Source: Labrenzia sp. PHM005 (GTDB taxonomy: Bacteria; Pseudomonadota; Alphaproteobacteria; Rhizobiales; Stappiaceae). Taken from it: DNA of 64,000 bases. Shown here piece by piece: positions 34,301 to 43,132 of the stretch (the stretch's first letter is position 1; each line of letters begins with the position of its first letter). A program made the position numbers and the translations under genes. The stretch spans positions 756,501 to 820,500 of the forward strand of contig NZ_CP041191.1 of assembly GCF_006517275.1 (NCBI RefSeq). Reading direction: 5' to 3'. The notes beneath the pieces were generated by a model, which made no database searches, was not told the origin of the DNA, and saw only the letters and a list, made by a program, of their open reading frames with translations.

Positions 34301-37300
34301 TGCAGACCGCATGGGCGGCACTGGAAGATGCTGGATTTCCGCGCCAGCGCCTGGCAGATGAACTGGCACGGAGTGTCGGTGTGTTTGTCGGTATCACGCG
34401 AACCGGATTTGACCTTTTTGGCCCCGATTTGTGGCAGGCAGGTCAAAAGGTCTATCCGCACACTTCCTTCAGTTCAGCTGCTAACCGCCTGTCCTGGTTC
34501 CTGGATGCCGATGGCCCCAGCATGCCGGTCGATACAATGTGTTCGTCTTCCCTCACAGCGCTCCATCAGGCCTGTGCCAGCCTCAAGACGGGCGAATGCA
34601 GACTGGCGATTGCAGGCGGAGTAAACCTCTTTCTGCATCCGACAAGTTACATCGGGCTCTCGGCGATGCGCATGTTGTCTCCAGATGGACGCTGCAGCAG
34701 TTTCGGTGCCGGAGGAAACGGATTTGTTCCTGGTGAAGGCGTAGCTGCCCTGGTGCTTCGGCCTCTGGCCGAGGCCCAAGCCGCGGGCGATCAGGTTATT
34801 GGTGTGATCCGAGGCAGCGCAGTCAATCATGGCGGGCGCACAAATGGTTTCACCGTTCCCAATCCCCGCGCCCAGAGCAGTCTGGTGCGTGAGGCGATGT
34901 CCCGTGCAGGGCTTGAGCCTGGACAGATCAGCTATCTTGAGGCGCATGGCACAGGCACCGAAATGGGGGACCCGATCGAAATAACCGGGTTGACCGAAGC
35001 ATTTGCCGGGCGGGAGCAAGGTTTGGCGCCGTGCGCCATCGGCTCGATCAAGACCAACATTGGACATCTTGAGGCAACTGCCGGATTGGCTGGCGTGATC
35101 AAGGTGCTGTTGCAGATGCGCCATCGCCAGATCGTTCCGAGCCTGCACAGCAGCTCTCTCAATCCAAAGATTGATTTTGAGCATGCGCCATTTCGCGTCG
35201 CGCAGGACCTCACTCCATGGTCCCCAGCTAAAGGGCGCCGGATAGCCGGAGTTTCATCATTTGGCGCCGGCGGAACAAATGCGCACGTCATCCTTGAAGA
35301 AGCGCCGGACATACCTGAAAAAAGTGCAACTGATCCCGCGCCAAACGAACCGATCGCGCTTGTCCTTTCTGCTCATGACGAACCGCGTTTACGGGCCTAT
35401 GCAGCGCGGCTCGCCAAGTTCTTGACTTCCCCCAACGCCCCTCCCCTGGCACTGGCCGCTCAAAGCCTGCAACTGGGACGAGAGCCGATGCGCCATCGCA
35501 TGGCTGCTGTCGTGTCCGATAAGGCTCAGGCCGTGGCAGTCTTGCAAGCCGTCGCCGAGAACCGGCCGTTGCCTGACAAAACCTTCTTGCGGGATACACG
35601 CAGGTACAAGGGGCAATGTCCTTCTTCGGTGGAAAGTGAAGACCTTGGTGAACTGACAGATGCATGGAGCAAAGGCAGCAAAATCGATTGGGCTAAGCTC
35701 CACCAACGCCGCCAAACCGTATCACTGCCTACCTACCCATTTGATGAAAAACCTTACTGGTTCGCCGACACCGCGCCTGTTGGGGGACCCATGGACGTCC
35801 CCTCCTCTGAAGACGCTTTTAGGGAATTAAAACCGGCTTCTCGGCCTTCACCGGTCCGGCGGACACTGCCAAGGCTGGATACTGCACCGGCACAGTTTGA
35901 GCCGCATCGCCGCAGCCAAAAGCTTCGGCTGTCTTCTCTGAACCCAGCGAGTGAAACACCGCCTGCTGAAATCGAATTGGACATCAACGGCATCGGCAGA
36001 GTTCGCCTAGAGCCTGCCAGCCCGCCGCCAAACCTTTCAACCGGAAACGCCATGAAGGTTCTGGTGGTCGAGGGGCTTCAGCATTGGAACGGAGACCGGT
36101 TGGGGCTGCTGCATGAGCTCGACCAACTCTCGCAACCAGTAATCCTGACAGTGTCCGCGAGTTCGTTACCCCCGATCCCGGATACGCTTCTTACCGCTCC
36201 AGCCTTTGAGCAGGCACAGGAAATGGCAAACGCCACCGCACGCTGTCCGGCTGCCACGCTGGCCACCTTAAAAAACCATATTCGCAATCAACCTAGCTGG
36301 CCGGATATCGCAGGGATTCCGGCGGAATGGATGGCCGGCAGCGGATGGCCGGTTTCGTCGCCCGAGCCGGCACCTTCTGGCGGCGCTATTCCGCTTCAAT
36401 CCGAAGTCGTCCAATTGCACGACATGGGGGGCGGTGTCGCGCAAATCACAATGGCCGAGCGCGATGCGCAAAACACCTTTACGCCCGCTTTTGTCACTGG
36501 AGTTCTGGAAGCGTTCGACAAGGTCGAGTCCTCTGCCGCCTTCAAGGTTGTCGTTTTGACAGGCTATGAAGCCTATTTTGCTTGCGGTGGTACGCGCGAA
36601 GGGCTCCTGGCGATCCAGAATGGACAAGCCCGCTTTACCGATGAGCAAAGCTACGCCCGTCCGCTGCGCTGTCCGATTCCTGTTATTGCGGCCATGCAGG
36701 GGCACGGTATCGGTGCTGGCTGGGCCATGGGGCTTTACTGCGATTTGGCGATTTACAGCGAGGAAAGCTGCTATCAAAGCCCCTATATGCTTTATGGCTT
36801 CACCCCTGGAGCGGGTGCAACAACCCTTTTCCCCGCGCGGTTGGGGCGGCAACTTGCCAATGAAATACTATTCACTGCTCAGTCATTCCCAGGCCACATC
36901 CTGGCACAGAAGGGATTGACTGCACCGGTTCTACCGCGTGAAGAGGTTTTACCCCAGGCTCATGCATTGGCTCGAAGCATTGCGCAAAACCCGCGCGAGA
37001 CGCTGATGGCCCGCAAATCCACGCAGACAGCCGAATTTCTCCACATGTTGCCCAGGCTGTTTGAAGCGGAACTGGCTCTACATGAAAGCACCTTTGTAGG
37101 GAATTCTGACGTTCTGGAGCAGATAAGTGAGCATTTTGCCGACAAACAGATGACCCAAAAGCCTGGCGCATCCCAGAAAGAGGCGCGGAACACGTCCGCG
37201 CTCAAGACGCAACTGCGCATGATGCTTGCAGAGGAACTGGACATCCCTCCTGACCGGATAGACGACGACACGCCTTTCGTGGATCTCGGTTTGGAGTCCA

Positions 37301-40300
37301 TTGCAGCTGTCATCTGGGTTCGGAAAATCGGCGAAGAGCTCGGAGCCCAGATCGGAGCAACCAGTGTCTATAGCCACCCCAACCTGGCAGCATTTACAGA
37401 ACTGGTAGCTGAGAAAGGTGGCCAGCTGGCCGAGGCGGTCAACAAGACCACAGCACCCCCTTCCGAGCCCCCAAAAGCCGCCATCCCTGCCGATCCGGAA
37501 GAGCGCCTTTTGCCGTCAGACAGCTCTGATCTTTTTGTCTGGCTGCAGGCATCTTTGGAAACAGAGCTCTCCATCCCATCCGGGACGCTTGATCCTGATC
37601 GCCCGTTCGTGGAACTCGGGCTCGATTCGGTGACTGCAGTCACCTGGATACGCCAGGTCAATGACGCCCTGGGCACCAAAGAAACTGGGACCGTGGTCTA
37701 TCACCACACCAACCTGACTGAATTGGCGGCCTATCTGGCGGGCATTGCCGGCAAAACACCTACTACCAGGACCACTTCCTTACCATACAAGCTGGAGGCA
37801 CCAGTACGATCCGCCTTGCCTCGGCTGGAAAATCTAGCGCCTTTCCAAGATGAAAGACCCGGAATTGCGATTGTCGGTATGGCGGGCCGTTTTCCCGAAG
37901 CGCCCAACGTGTCCAGCTTCTGGCAGAATGTCCTGGCTGGCCGGGATTGTGTCTATGAGATTCCCGCCACACGCTGGTCAATCGACGCCTACTATGATCC
38001 GGACCGCCAGGCTCCAGGCAAAACCGTTTGCCGCAGAATGGGTGCGATTGAAGACATCGACGCATTCGACTCTCTGTTTTTTGGCATTTCGCCAGCTGAA
38101 GCCGAGCTGATGGACCCGCAACAGAGACTGTTCCTGGAAACCGCCTGGGAAGCGATAGAGGATGCGGGACACGCGCCGTCTACCTTAGCCGGGACACGAT
38201 GCGGTCTGTTCGTCGGCACTGAAAACGGAGACTATGCCCGGATTGCCGGTGATGCCAAACCTGAAGCATTGGCGCTGACCGGGCGCTCCGTGGCGATGCT
38301 CCCGGCGCGTGCCGCCTATGCATTGGATCTACAGGGCCCCTGCCTTGCCATTGACACAGCTTGTTCGGCGTCTCTCGTGGCAATTGCCCAAGCCTGTGCC
38401 AGTCTTCACGACCGTCACTGCGATAGCGCGCTCGCTGGCGGTGTAAATGTTCTGACCGGTCCGGAAATCCATGTCGCGATGAGCCATGCCGGCATGCTGT
38501 CCCCAAGCGGCAAATGCAACAGCTTTGACAGCCGCGCGGATGGTTTTGTGCCCGGAGAAGGCGTTGGCGCGCTCCTTTTAAAACGGTTGGAGGATGCACA
38601 GGCCAACGGCGACGATGTTTACGCGGTTATCCGGGGCTGGGGGGTCAATCAGGACGGGCGGACGAATGGTATCACTGCTCCCAACCCCGCAGCGCAAACT
38701 CGTTTACAAACAGAGCTTTACCACCGGTTCCATATCGATCCGGCTCGGATCGGCATGGTTGAGGCGCATGGAACCGGCACGGCTCTTGGCGATCCGATCG
38801 AAGTTGAAGCACTCAAGCGAAGTTTTGCTCAGTTCACTGACCGCAAGAATTATTGCGCGCTCGGGTCTGTCAAAAGCAACATCGGTCACTTGGCCACAGC
38901 CGCAGGGGTCGCCGGCGCAATCAAGGCAACACTAGCGTTAAAGCACCGCAAGATCCCAGCCAGCATTCATCATGATCAGCTGAACCCGCATATCGACCTC
39001 AAAGACGCGCCTTTTTATGTTCCGCGGACTGCAGCGGATTGGACAGCTGGTCCGGACGCTCCACAGTATGCGGCAGTGAGTTCCTTCGGATACAGCGGAA
39101 CTAATGCACATTTGGTTCTGGAAGCGGCACCGGCAAGACCTGTTCCGGTTACGCAGACCCAAGCAGTGATTGTTCCGGTTTCAGCCCGTTCATTGGAATG
39201 CTTAACCGAAGCCGTGACACGATTGTCCACCTATCTGGGAACCGGTGCCGGACAGACTGTCCCCTTGGCAGATCTTGCTCTCACCTATCAGACTGGCCGG
39301 GATACCTTTGACCAGCGTGTAGCGTTCCTTGCCGACAGCCACGACAGCCTCCGAGCAGGCCTTGAACAGTTCTTAAACGAGCCTGAGCATGCTGGCGGTG
39401 TCGTCTACTCAAATGACATGCCACCGACACTTCGTGATACCGCCACGGCCTGGATCGAAGGCAAGACAATCGCGTGGCCTGTGGTAGCTGGAGCAAGCCG
39501 GCGGCACGGGTGTCCGACCTATCCGTTTGCCAAGGAGCGCCATTGGGTTTCCGATGCGCCCGTGGAATTGCCGGAAGCTGCACCCATACCCTCCAAAGAG
39601 ACGCCCCTCCAACCGGAAGCCGAAGACACAGCTGTTGATCCCGATTGGCGTGAACGCTTAAAACAGCGTTTTGCCCGACCAATTACACTGTTGTCTGACG
39701 ATCCGAAGTGGATCGGGTCCATGGCATCCCTGCTGTCCGCGCTTGGCGCTGCTCCGGGCGGACCGGGACAGCCGGACCTGCGCATCAAATCCAATCTGCG
39801 TGAGGCGGAGGGGAGCGTTTTCTGCGACACACATCTCGGAACACGGTTGCCTGGAAACGAACAAGTGGATTTGTTAATCCTGACAGAACTTCCTTCGGAC
39901 CCGGGCCTGATTCCACAGCATGCGCTGATTGTTAGCGACGATAACCGGGATGATATCGAATCCCACTGCCAGCGATTGATCCAGGAATGGCTCCGATTGG
40001 AGCCGGACGGCTCAAAAGATACCCTGCACGTACAATTCCGAAACGGGCGCCGTTTAGTAGCGGCGAAGCCTCTAGATCCGGCTGACGGTGCTTGCATCTT
40101 GCGAAAGACATGGCAGCGCACGCCTTTGGCTGACCAGAAAACCGCTCCATCAGACAAAAACGTCTGCTTGATCGGCCGTGGCCCCAAATTCGAGGCGCTG
40201 GCTTCTGGTCTTGAGGCCCACTTTCAGTCAGTCACTTTACGGGACACTCCGCCGGAAGGGGCGATGGCGGCGTGGGATGTGTTTATCGACGCCGCCGCTC

Positions 40301-41937
40301 TGACTGAAGTGAGAGACAACGATCCGGACGACCCTGACCGCAGACACTGGATCCAATCCCTCATGCGTGAGGGCCGGGACCTGAACTTGCTGCACTTGAC
40401 GTGTGATGTGATACCGTTCCGCAGTGTTTCCCGCAATCTGGCCGGGGCGCGGCAAGCCGGGTTGGTCAAGAACCTGCGCGCCGAATACCGGTTTGCAGAG
40501 TCCCGGTGGCTCGATCTGGATATGGCGCAGGTCGCAGATACAGCTGGCCTGGCGAAACTCATTGCGGCCGAATGTGCGTCAGCCGGACCGGTCTCCGAGG
40601 TTTGTTATCGCGGCGGCGCGCGGTTTGCGCCGGTACTTGAGGCACCTGAGCCGGTCGCATCACCGTCCGTTCACCTGAACGCGGAAGGACTGTATCTCAT
40701 AAGCGGTGGCACCCGCGGCGTCGGTTTGACTTTGGCGCAGGACCTGGCAGCCCAGGGAGCCCGACATCTGGCGCTGATTGGTGAAACGCCTTTGCCGCCG
40801 ATGCAGGACTGGCCCAGTCTGATCGCCGCGGCTGACACGCCTGCTGAAATCCGCAGTCAATTGAGCATCTTGCAGGCATTGTCAGATCAATTGGAAACTC
40901 TGGAAATCTTGCATGCCTGCGTCAGCGATGCGGCCAAAGTGTCTGCATGGCTCTCAAGTCTCCGCAAACGCGGCCTGCCGCTCAGCGGCGTGATCCATGC
41001 AGCCGGGCGCTATTCTGAGGTAGACCCACCCGGTTTTGCCGCCAAGTCTGCCGATCACATGCGCGCCGTACTCACAGCCAAGGCAGATGGGCTGGAGACC
41101 CTCCATAGTCTTACGAAAAACGACCCGCTTTCTTTTCTTCTTGTGCTGACTTCAATAACCGGCTTGGTTCCACACTTCGCACGAGGCGCCCTGGATTACG
41201 CCATGGCCAATGCTTATGCGGATCTTTTTGCTGCCAAAGCCCATGAACTGGATGGTGGACGCACCCGGTCGACAATTCTCAGTGACTGGACGCAAAGTGG
41301 TGCGTTCTGCCGTGTCAGACCAGAGAAAGCCAAGTCGGTCCAAAAGAATTTCGATCAAATTGGATTAAAGACCTTGAGTGATGCTGAAGGCTGCGCCCTT
41401 ATCCGGCGGGCGCTGTCTCCCACTGCGGAGACCGGCACAATCTTGGGTCTGATCGCGGAAGACCGGTTTGCTGCTGCCCGCCCGGGCCTGCTGCTGGCCG
41501 GAACGTTAAACGATGAGGCCTTGGACATGAATACCCAGCTTGCACGCTGGGAAAAAATCCGCTCCCGCGGGGATCTTGTAACCATTGAAGACGTCACATC
41601 TGTAATCGGCCTGGAACAGATCCGTGAATTGCCCCCCGCGCAAATGCTTCGCCTCCACCGGATCATGCTTGGCCCCACTGAAGTAGTTCCTCCCGAAGCT
41701 GAGGATGAGTCTCTGCCGGACATGATCGCCGGGATTGTCTGCAACGTGCTTAAACTCAAGGAGATCGACCACAATACGCCGTTACAGAACTACGGCCTCG
41801 ATTCCATCTCGGGCATGATACTGAGCACTCGGCTGGAAATAGCTTTAGACATGACGGTCGATCCGCGCACATTAATCGATCATCCAAGCATCGCCGCCTT
41901 ATCAGCCTATATCCAAAAAGCACGGGAAGCGGCATGA
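28339..41937 (+). CDS. Trans-AT polyketide synthase PKS 1 (GNAT loading, three modules)
   Basis: 4,532 residues. Domains: GNAT loading domain (~50-245; RP, GVIYSQRI, QDRGLGDALLEF, T178, FHELHGG with H211/H215); ACP (Ser296); KS1 (362-785; C525, H660, H706); KR (~980-1360; GGAGGIG, Tyr1294); C-methyltransferase (~1400-1745; LEIGAGTGGTT); ACP (Ser1819); KS2 (1893-2320; C2068); ECH2 crotonase (~2690-2935; GFTPGAGAT); two ACPs (Ser2986, Ser3097), each with the beta-branch Trp six residues later; KS3 (3172-3600; C3342); KR (~3900-4330; GGTRGVG, Tyr4287, Asn4291); ACP (Ser4489). No AT domain is present. GTG at 28339 is the first start after an in-frame stop and follows GAGGTG by five bases. Inferred action: acetyl starter, then an alpha-methyl-beta-hydroxy unit, a beta-branched unit and a third extension. 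The curacin-type adaptor region before GNAT is short or absent. Confidence 0.93.
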   Translation: MTGCQSKRAGLSPLALLLNAAGRGLFPAAGVTFRPDCRAEDLEASLEPADFNIRPAAVDDIDTLHMLETVCWPKELQTPTKTLASRVAIDPNGQLVLTLDGSPCGVIYSQRINSVEALTSSDMDKVDSLRDPSGSILHFLAINILPSVQDRGLGDALLEFILHYAALAPGIKSAAAVTLCRDFTGRTLSDLNEYLRRKTPLGTVADPVLRFHELHGGRIQHPVPNYRARDTRNLGAGVLVTYDLNKRRRSHAPQPRQKIARTDIANRVNSAIRSALGSSSDQFEKDTPLISMGLDSAAILGLADCLQAECGSTLTAAQLFKHNTAEKIIAFLHNELPSSGLSKPTLLPAQTSCPADGGSDQSVAIIGVSLRMPGGIETPQALWELLDLGGTVITPVPSDRWSWPDGFRPQGAAYGGFLQDPARFDAAFFRISPHEAEAMDPQQRILLELAWHGLEDAGLSATKLAGSSTGVFVGASGSDYQRAMDAAGVPVQPHHSTGAALSVIANRLSYALDFTGPSLVVDTACSSSLVAVHQAVAALQERTCGLALAAGINLILHPATSQAYQSAGMLSPSGLCRSFGSGADGYVRSEGAVLLVLKPLAQALAEGCRVHAVIRGSACNHGGMTSGLTVPSPDKQTELLSAAWHNADIKPADLDYLEAHGTGTKLGDPIEIEGMKTALAEFDDSQPNPPEQHACLTGSVKSNLGHLEAAAGLAGLCKVMLALRHERLPASLNASPQNPEISLNGSNLAIADTARDWPKGNRPRISGVSSFGSGGTNAHIVVAEPPDAPDGVIDTGPQLFVLSANTPERLMALAVHWQEWLKKQPHDLNIPALCHASRHRRAALPARFATKVSSRADLEKALHQAAQKNPASSQAKPKFLEHLKGDAGQAFLQALAKEGDLSALADLWCAGVPVDWSLIDSTPPEQPVPWIDLPLYPFDKTRFWALGKAPAVPQDRAAATAELYAPVWQELAASKTQMPEPDLLSGPFALKAAQLLKLDPSESRNSETNAIGENMHVLWSSAPRPSDSGETLEEFREFQDFVAGLPRQLSRLRLTVVTWNGQAVYGNEPVDAEAAAISAFTHVLAQEKPEWDIRTFDLDSCDPPSWSSLAESNETRSAVRAGKAYGLRLAMADPLPDTGQSHLREDGVYVVIGGAGGIGTTWSEAVLNNVQAQVIWIGRRPHNAAITAHIDRLTRLGPPPIYIQADATNPDALERALQEILKRWGRIDGVIHAITGPSDQPILDSEPENLTRVMAAKTHGLIQTAHTFAALDLDFFLVFSSIISLEQPGGFGGYAASCAFADAFVRGLDSQTPYPVRCLNWGHWDVGVARNLPEATKIRLDNAGVVPITAQDALKHCDTALNAPLPQLAILKWNDPARHPLVDSQVHMRLSRKAPARSLPAATNELNTRLQEIERHGLFAHPELEAALPGAIAAELDRHGLRTSLPDTAPWYLRRWHKATKRLLAQGNTGENWDATARRLRADADLAPAINLVTACLARLHEVLTGQTPATDVLFPGASLDLLEPVYRGTASADLLNDVLADTLAETLRADLRDQPENTSLRVLEIGAGTGGTTARVLPCLSELAGQIETYDYTDLSRAFLQHAQQAFAPSAPFLKSLRFDVEKSPESQGLQPGSYDAVLATNVLHATPDIRQTLRHTHALLKPGGVLLLNEIVTPSVFAHATFGLLEGWWKSCDPGLRHPDTPLLSAESWEKLLLANGFTAVEMLLNSSTALGQQVFAARSDGCFEYRKAEIDTTRRQPETLEPRILKNTVSELPLEDLENPQAAAARLLTEIVASALQITEDQLDPWTPLGDYGLDSILNAQVTARLRELVPDLDTTFLYQYQTIADLSQALVQKHPEAFEQIGHTTCGEADVASPSTVSASKRTAGNEQQDIAIVGMSFRFPKADTPEEFWTLLSQGQSAVTEIPPDRWQLDGFYESDPDKAVDGWKSYSKWGAFLERVTAFDPLFFGINPKEAAAIDPQERLFLQTAWAALEDAGFPRQRLADELARSVGVFVGITRTGFDLFGPDLWQAGQKVYPHTSFSSAANRLSWFLDADGPSMPVDTMCSSSLTALHQACASLKTGECRLAIAGGVNLFLHPTSYIGLSAMRMLSPDGRCSSFGAGGNGFVPGEGVAALVLRPLAEAQAAGDQVIGVIRGSAVNHGGRTNGFTVPNPRAQSSLVREAMSRAGLEPGQISYLEAHGTGTEMGDPIEITGLTEAFAGREQGLAPCAIGSIKTNIGHLEATAGLAGVIKVLLQMRHRQIVPSLHSSSLNPKIDFEHAPFRVAQDLTPWSPAKGRRIAGVSSFGAGGTNAHVILEEAPDIPEKSATDPAPNEPIALVLSAHDEPRLRAYAARLAKFLTSPNAPPLALAAQSLQLGREPMRHRMAAVVSDKAQAVAVLQAVAENRPLPDKTFLRDTRRYKGQCPSSVESEDLGELTDAWSKGSKIDWAKLHQRRQTVSLPTYPFDEKPYWFADTAPVGGPMDVPSSEDAFRELKPASRPSPVRRTLPRLDTAPAQFEPHRRSQKLRLSSLNPASETPPAEIELDINGIGRVRLEPASPPPNLSTGNAMKVLVVEGLQHWNGDRLGLLHELDQLSQPVILTVSASSLPPIPDTLLTAPAFEQAQEMANATARCPAATLATLKNHIRNQPSWPDIAGIPAEWMAGSGWPVSSPEPAPSGGAIPLQSEVVQLHDMGGGVAQITMAERDAQNTFTPAFVTGVLEAFDKVESSAAFKVVVLTGYEAYFACGGTREGLLAIQNGQARFTDEQSYARPLRCPIPVIAAMQGHGIGAGWAMGLYCDLAIYSEESCYQSPYMLYGFTPGAGATTLFPARLGRQLANEILFTAQSFPGHILAQKGLTAPVLPREEVLPQAHALARSIAQNPRETLMARKSTQTAEFLHMLPRLFEAELALHESTFVGNSDVLEQISEHFADKQMTQKPGASQKEARNTSALKTQLRMMLAEELDIPPDRIDDDTPFVDLGLESIAAVIWVRKIGEELGAQIGATSVYSHPNLAAFTELVAEKGGQLAEAVNKTTAPPSEPPKAAIPADPEERLLPSDSSDLFVWLQASLETELSIPSGTLDPDRPFVELGLDSVTAVTWIRQVNDALGTKETGTVVYHHTNLTELAAYLAGIAGKTPTTRTTSLPYKLEAPVRSALPRLENLAPFQDERPGIAIVGMAGRFPEAPNVSSFWQNVLAGRDCVYEIPATRWSIDAYYDPDRQAPGKTVCRRMGAIEDIDAFDSLFFGISPAEAELMDPQQRLFLETAWEAIEDAGHAPSTLAGTRCGLFVGTENGDYARIAGDAKPEALALTGRSVAMLPARAAYALDLQGPCLAIDTACSASLVAIAQACASLHDRHCDSALAGGVNVLTGPEIHVAMSHAGMLSPSGKCNSFDSRADGFVPGEGVGALLLKRLEDAQANGDDVYAVIRGWGVNQDGRTNGITAPNPAAQTRLQTELYHRFHIDPARIGMVEAHGTGTALGDPIEVEALKRSFAQFTDRKNYCALGSVKSNIGHLATAAGVAGAIKATLALKHRKIPASIHHDQLNPHIDLKDAPFYVPRTAADWTAGPDAPQYAAVSSFGYSGTNAHLVLEAAPARPVPVTQTQAVIVPVSARSLECLTEAVTRLSTYLGTGAGQTVPLADLALTYQTGRDTFDQRVAFLADSHDSLRAGLEQFLNEPEHAGGVVYSNDMPPTLRDTATAWIEGKTIAWPVVAGASRRHGCPTYPFAKERHWVSDAPVELPEAAPIPSKETPLQPEAEDTAVDPDWRERLKQRFARPITLLSDDPKWIGSMASLLSALGAAPGGPGQPDLRIKSNLREAEGSVFCDTHLGTRLPGNEQVDLLILTELPSDPGLIPQHALIVSDDNRDDIESHCQRLIQEWLRLEPDGSKDTLHVQFRNGRRLVAAKPLDPADGACILRKTWQRTPLADQKTAPSDKNVCLIGRGPKFEALASGLEAHFQSVTLRDTPPEGAMAAWDVFIDAAALTEVRDNDPDDPDRRHWIQSLMREGRDLNLLHLTCDVIPFRSVSRNLAGARQAGLVKNLRAEYRFAESRWLDLDMAQVADTAGLAKLIAAECASAGPVSEVCYRGGARFAPVLEAPEPVASPSVHLNAEGLYLISGGTRGVGLTLAQDLAAQGARHLALIGETPLPPMQDWPSLIAAADTPAEIRSQLSILQALSDQLETLEILHACVSDAAKVSAWLSSLRKRGLPLSGVIHAAGRYSEVDPPGFAAKSADHMRAVLTAKADGLETLHSLTKNDPLSFLLVLTSITGLVPHFARGALDYAMANAYADLFAAKAHELDGGRTRSTILSDWTQSGAFCRVRPEKAKSVQKNFDQIGLKTLSDAEGCALIRRALSPTAETGTILGLIAEDRFAAARPGLLLAGTLNDEALDMNTQLARWEKIRSRGDLVTIEDVTSVIGLEQIRELPPAQMLRLHRIMLGPTEVVPPEAEDESLPDMIAGIVCNVLKLKEIDHNTPLQNYGLDSISGMILSTRLEIALDMTVDPRTLIDHPSIAALSAYIQKAREAA

Positions 41938-43055
41938 GCCAGAGCATAGAGGAACTTTTAGGAGTCGATACCTTACCGAAGCCGTCCAGGCGGCAAAACA
42001 TGCGATTTAGCTGCCTGTTCTTTTCCGATGTGCGCACAGACATCTCATATGCCGAGAAGTACCGGTTTCTTGGTGATGTCACCCGGTTCGCCGATCAAAC
42101 GGGTTTCGAAGCGGTTTATTTCCCGGAACGCCATTTCCACGAATTCGGTTCGGTCTTTGCCAATCCCGCAATCGCCGCAGCGCATCTCATTCCCCAAACA
42201 CAAAACATCCGCTTTCGTACCGCTGGTGTCACCATCCCGCTACACCATCCAGCGGAGATTGTGGAATGGTGGGCGATGAACGATGTTCTATCGGGCGGAC
42301 GGGTGGATCTTGGCTTTGGCTCAGGTTGGGCCAAGGGAGATTTCATCTATGCTCCAGAAAACTTTGAAGATCGCCGCAAAATCTGCAGCGACGGCATAGA
42401 GACAATCAAACGTTTGTGGCGGGGCGAGACGCTCGCCTTTCCCGGACCCGGGGGCGATGTTGTCGACATCACCGTCTACCCCCGTCCAATCCAGTCCGAT
42501 CTGGCGGTCTGGTTGCTGATAACTCAGAACGAAGACGCCTTCATCCACGCCGGAAAGATGGGCTACAACGTGTTCACTATGCTCTATGGGACCAACCTGG
42601 AGAACTTGTCCCAAAAGATCGCCTTGTATCGCAAGGCTCGGCAGGAGGCGGGCCATGATCCGGTCAGCGGCAGAGTAACCCTCACGCTTCATACCCTGCT
42701 GCTCGACACCATGGACTCAGTTCTGGCAGCCATCGAAGTCCCATTCCGCCAGTACATCCAAAGCAGCCTGAACGCCCACGTGAACGCCGGTGCGGTCACA
42801 GGCGCCTCAGCAGATCTGAGTGACGCCGACCGTGCCAAAGTGCTGGATTATGCCTATCAGCGCTATGTCAGGACAGGTGCATTATTCGGCACGCCCGATA
42901 CTGCAAAAGATATGGTCGACGAGGTTATCGCCGCTGATGTCGATGAAATCGCCTGCTTGATGGATTTTGGTGCCGACTATGACATTGTCAGGCACGGCTT
43001 TACACATTTGGCACAATTGGCTCAACATTACAGTTCACCTCTGTTGACACCGTAG
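41934..43055 (+). CDS. Luciferase-like flavin monooxygenase of natural-product type
   Basis: A 373-residue bacterial-luciferase-fold (LLM) protein. Recognisable are FSCLFFSDV, FADQTGFEAVYFPERHFHEFG near residue 50, TAGVTIPLHHPAEIVEWWAMNDVLSGGRVDLGFGSGW near 95-130, and LYGTNLENL. It belongs to the group embedded in or beside trans-AT PKSs (the PedJ/OnnC-like type), which usually hydroxylate the alpha carbon of ACP-bound polyketides or perform oxidations on the line. It uses reduced flavin and oxygen. The start overlaps the PKS 1 stop as ATGA, so the enzyme is coupled to the end of that module, where alpha-hydroxylation of the third extension unit would fit. Confidence 0.88.
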   Translation: MSQSIEELLGVDTLPKPSRRQNMRFSCLFFSDVRTDISYAEKYRFLGDVTRFADQTGFEAVYFPERHFHEFGSVFANPAIAAAHLIPQTQNIRFRTAGVTIPLHHPAEIVEWWAMNDVLSGGRVDLGFGSGWAKGDFIYAPENFEDRRKICSDGIETIKRLWRGETLAFPGPGGDVVDITVYPRPIQSDLAVWLLITQNEDAFIHAGKMGYNVFTMLYGTNLENLSQKIALYRKARQEAGHDPVSGRVTLTLHTLLLDTMDSVLAAIEVPFRQYIQSSLNAHVNAGAVTGASADLSDADRAKVLDYAYQRYVRTGALFGTPDTAKDMVDEVIAADVDEIACLMDFGADYDIVRHGFTHLAQLAQHYSSPLLTP

Positions 43056-43132
43056 TACCGACGGCCGAGCACACATTTTTCTTTCAAGGGCCGTTTCAAG
43101 ATCACCATCACAATTTTAGCAGGAAATCCAAT

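Noticed and set aside
28339..41937. Possible integrated acyltransferase domains in PKS 1
   Set aside because: No GHSxG elbow or AT-length segment follows any KS. The post-KS regions are short linkers ending in YPF, as in trans-AT systems.
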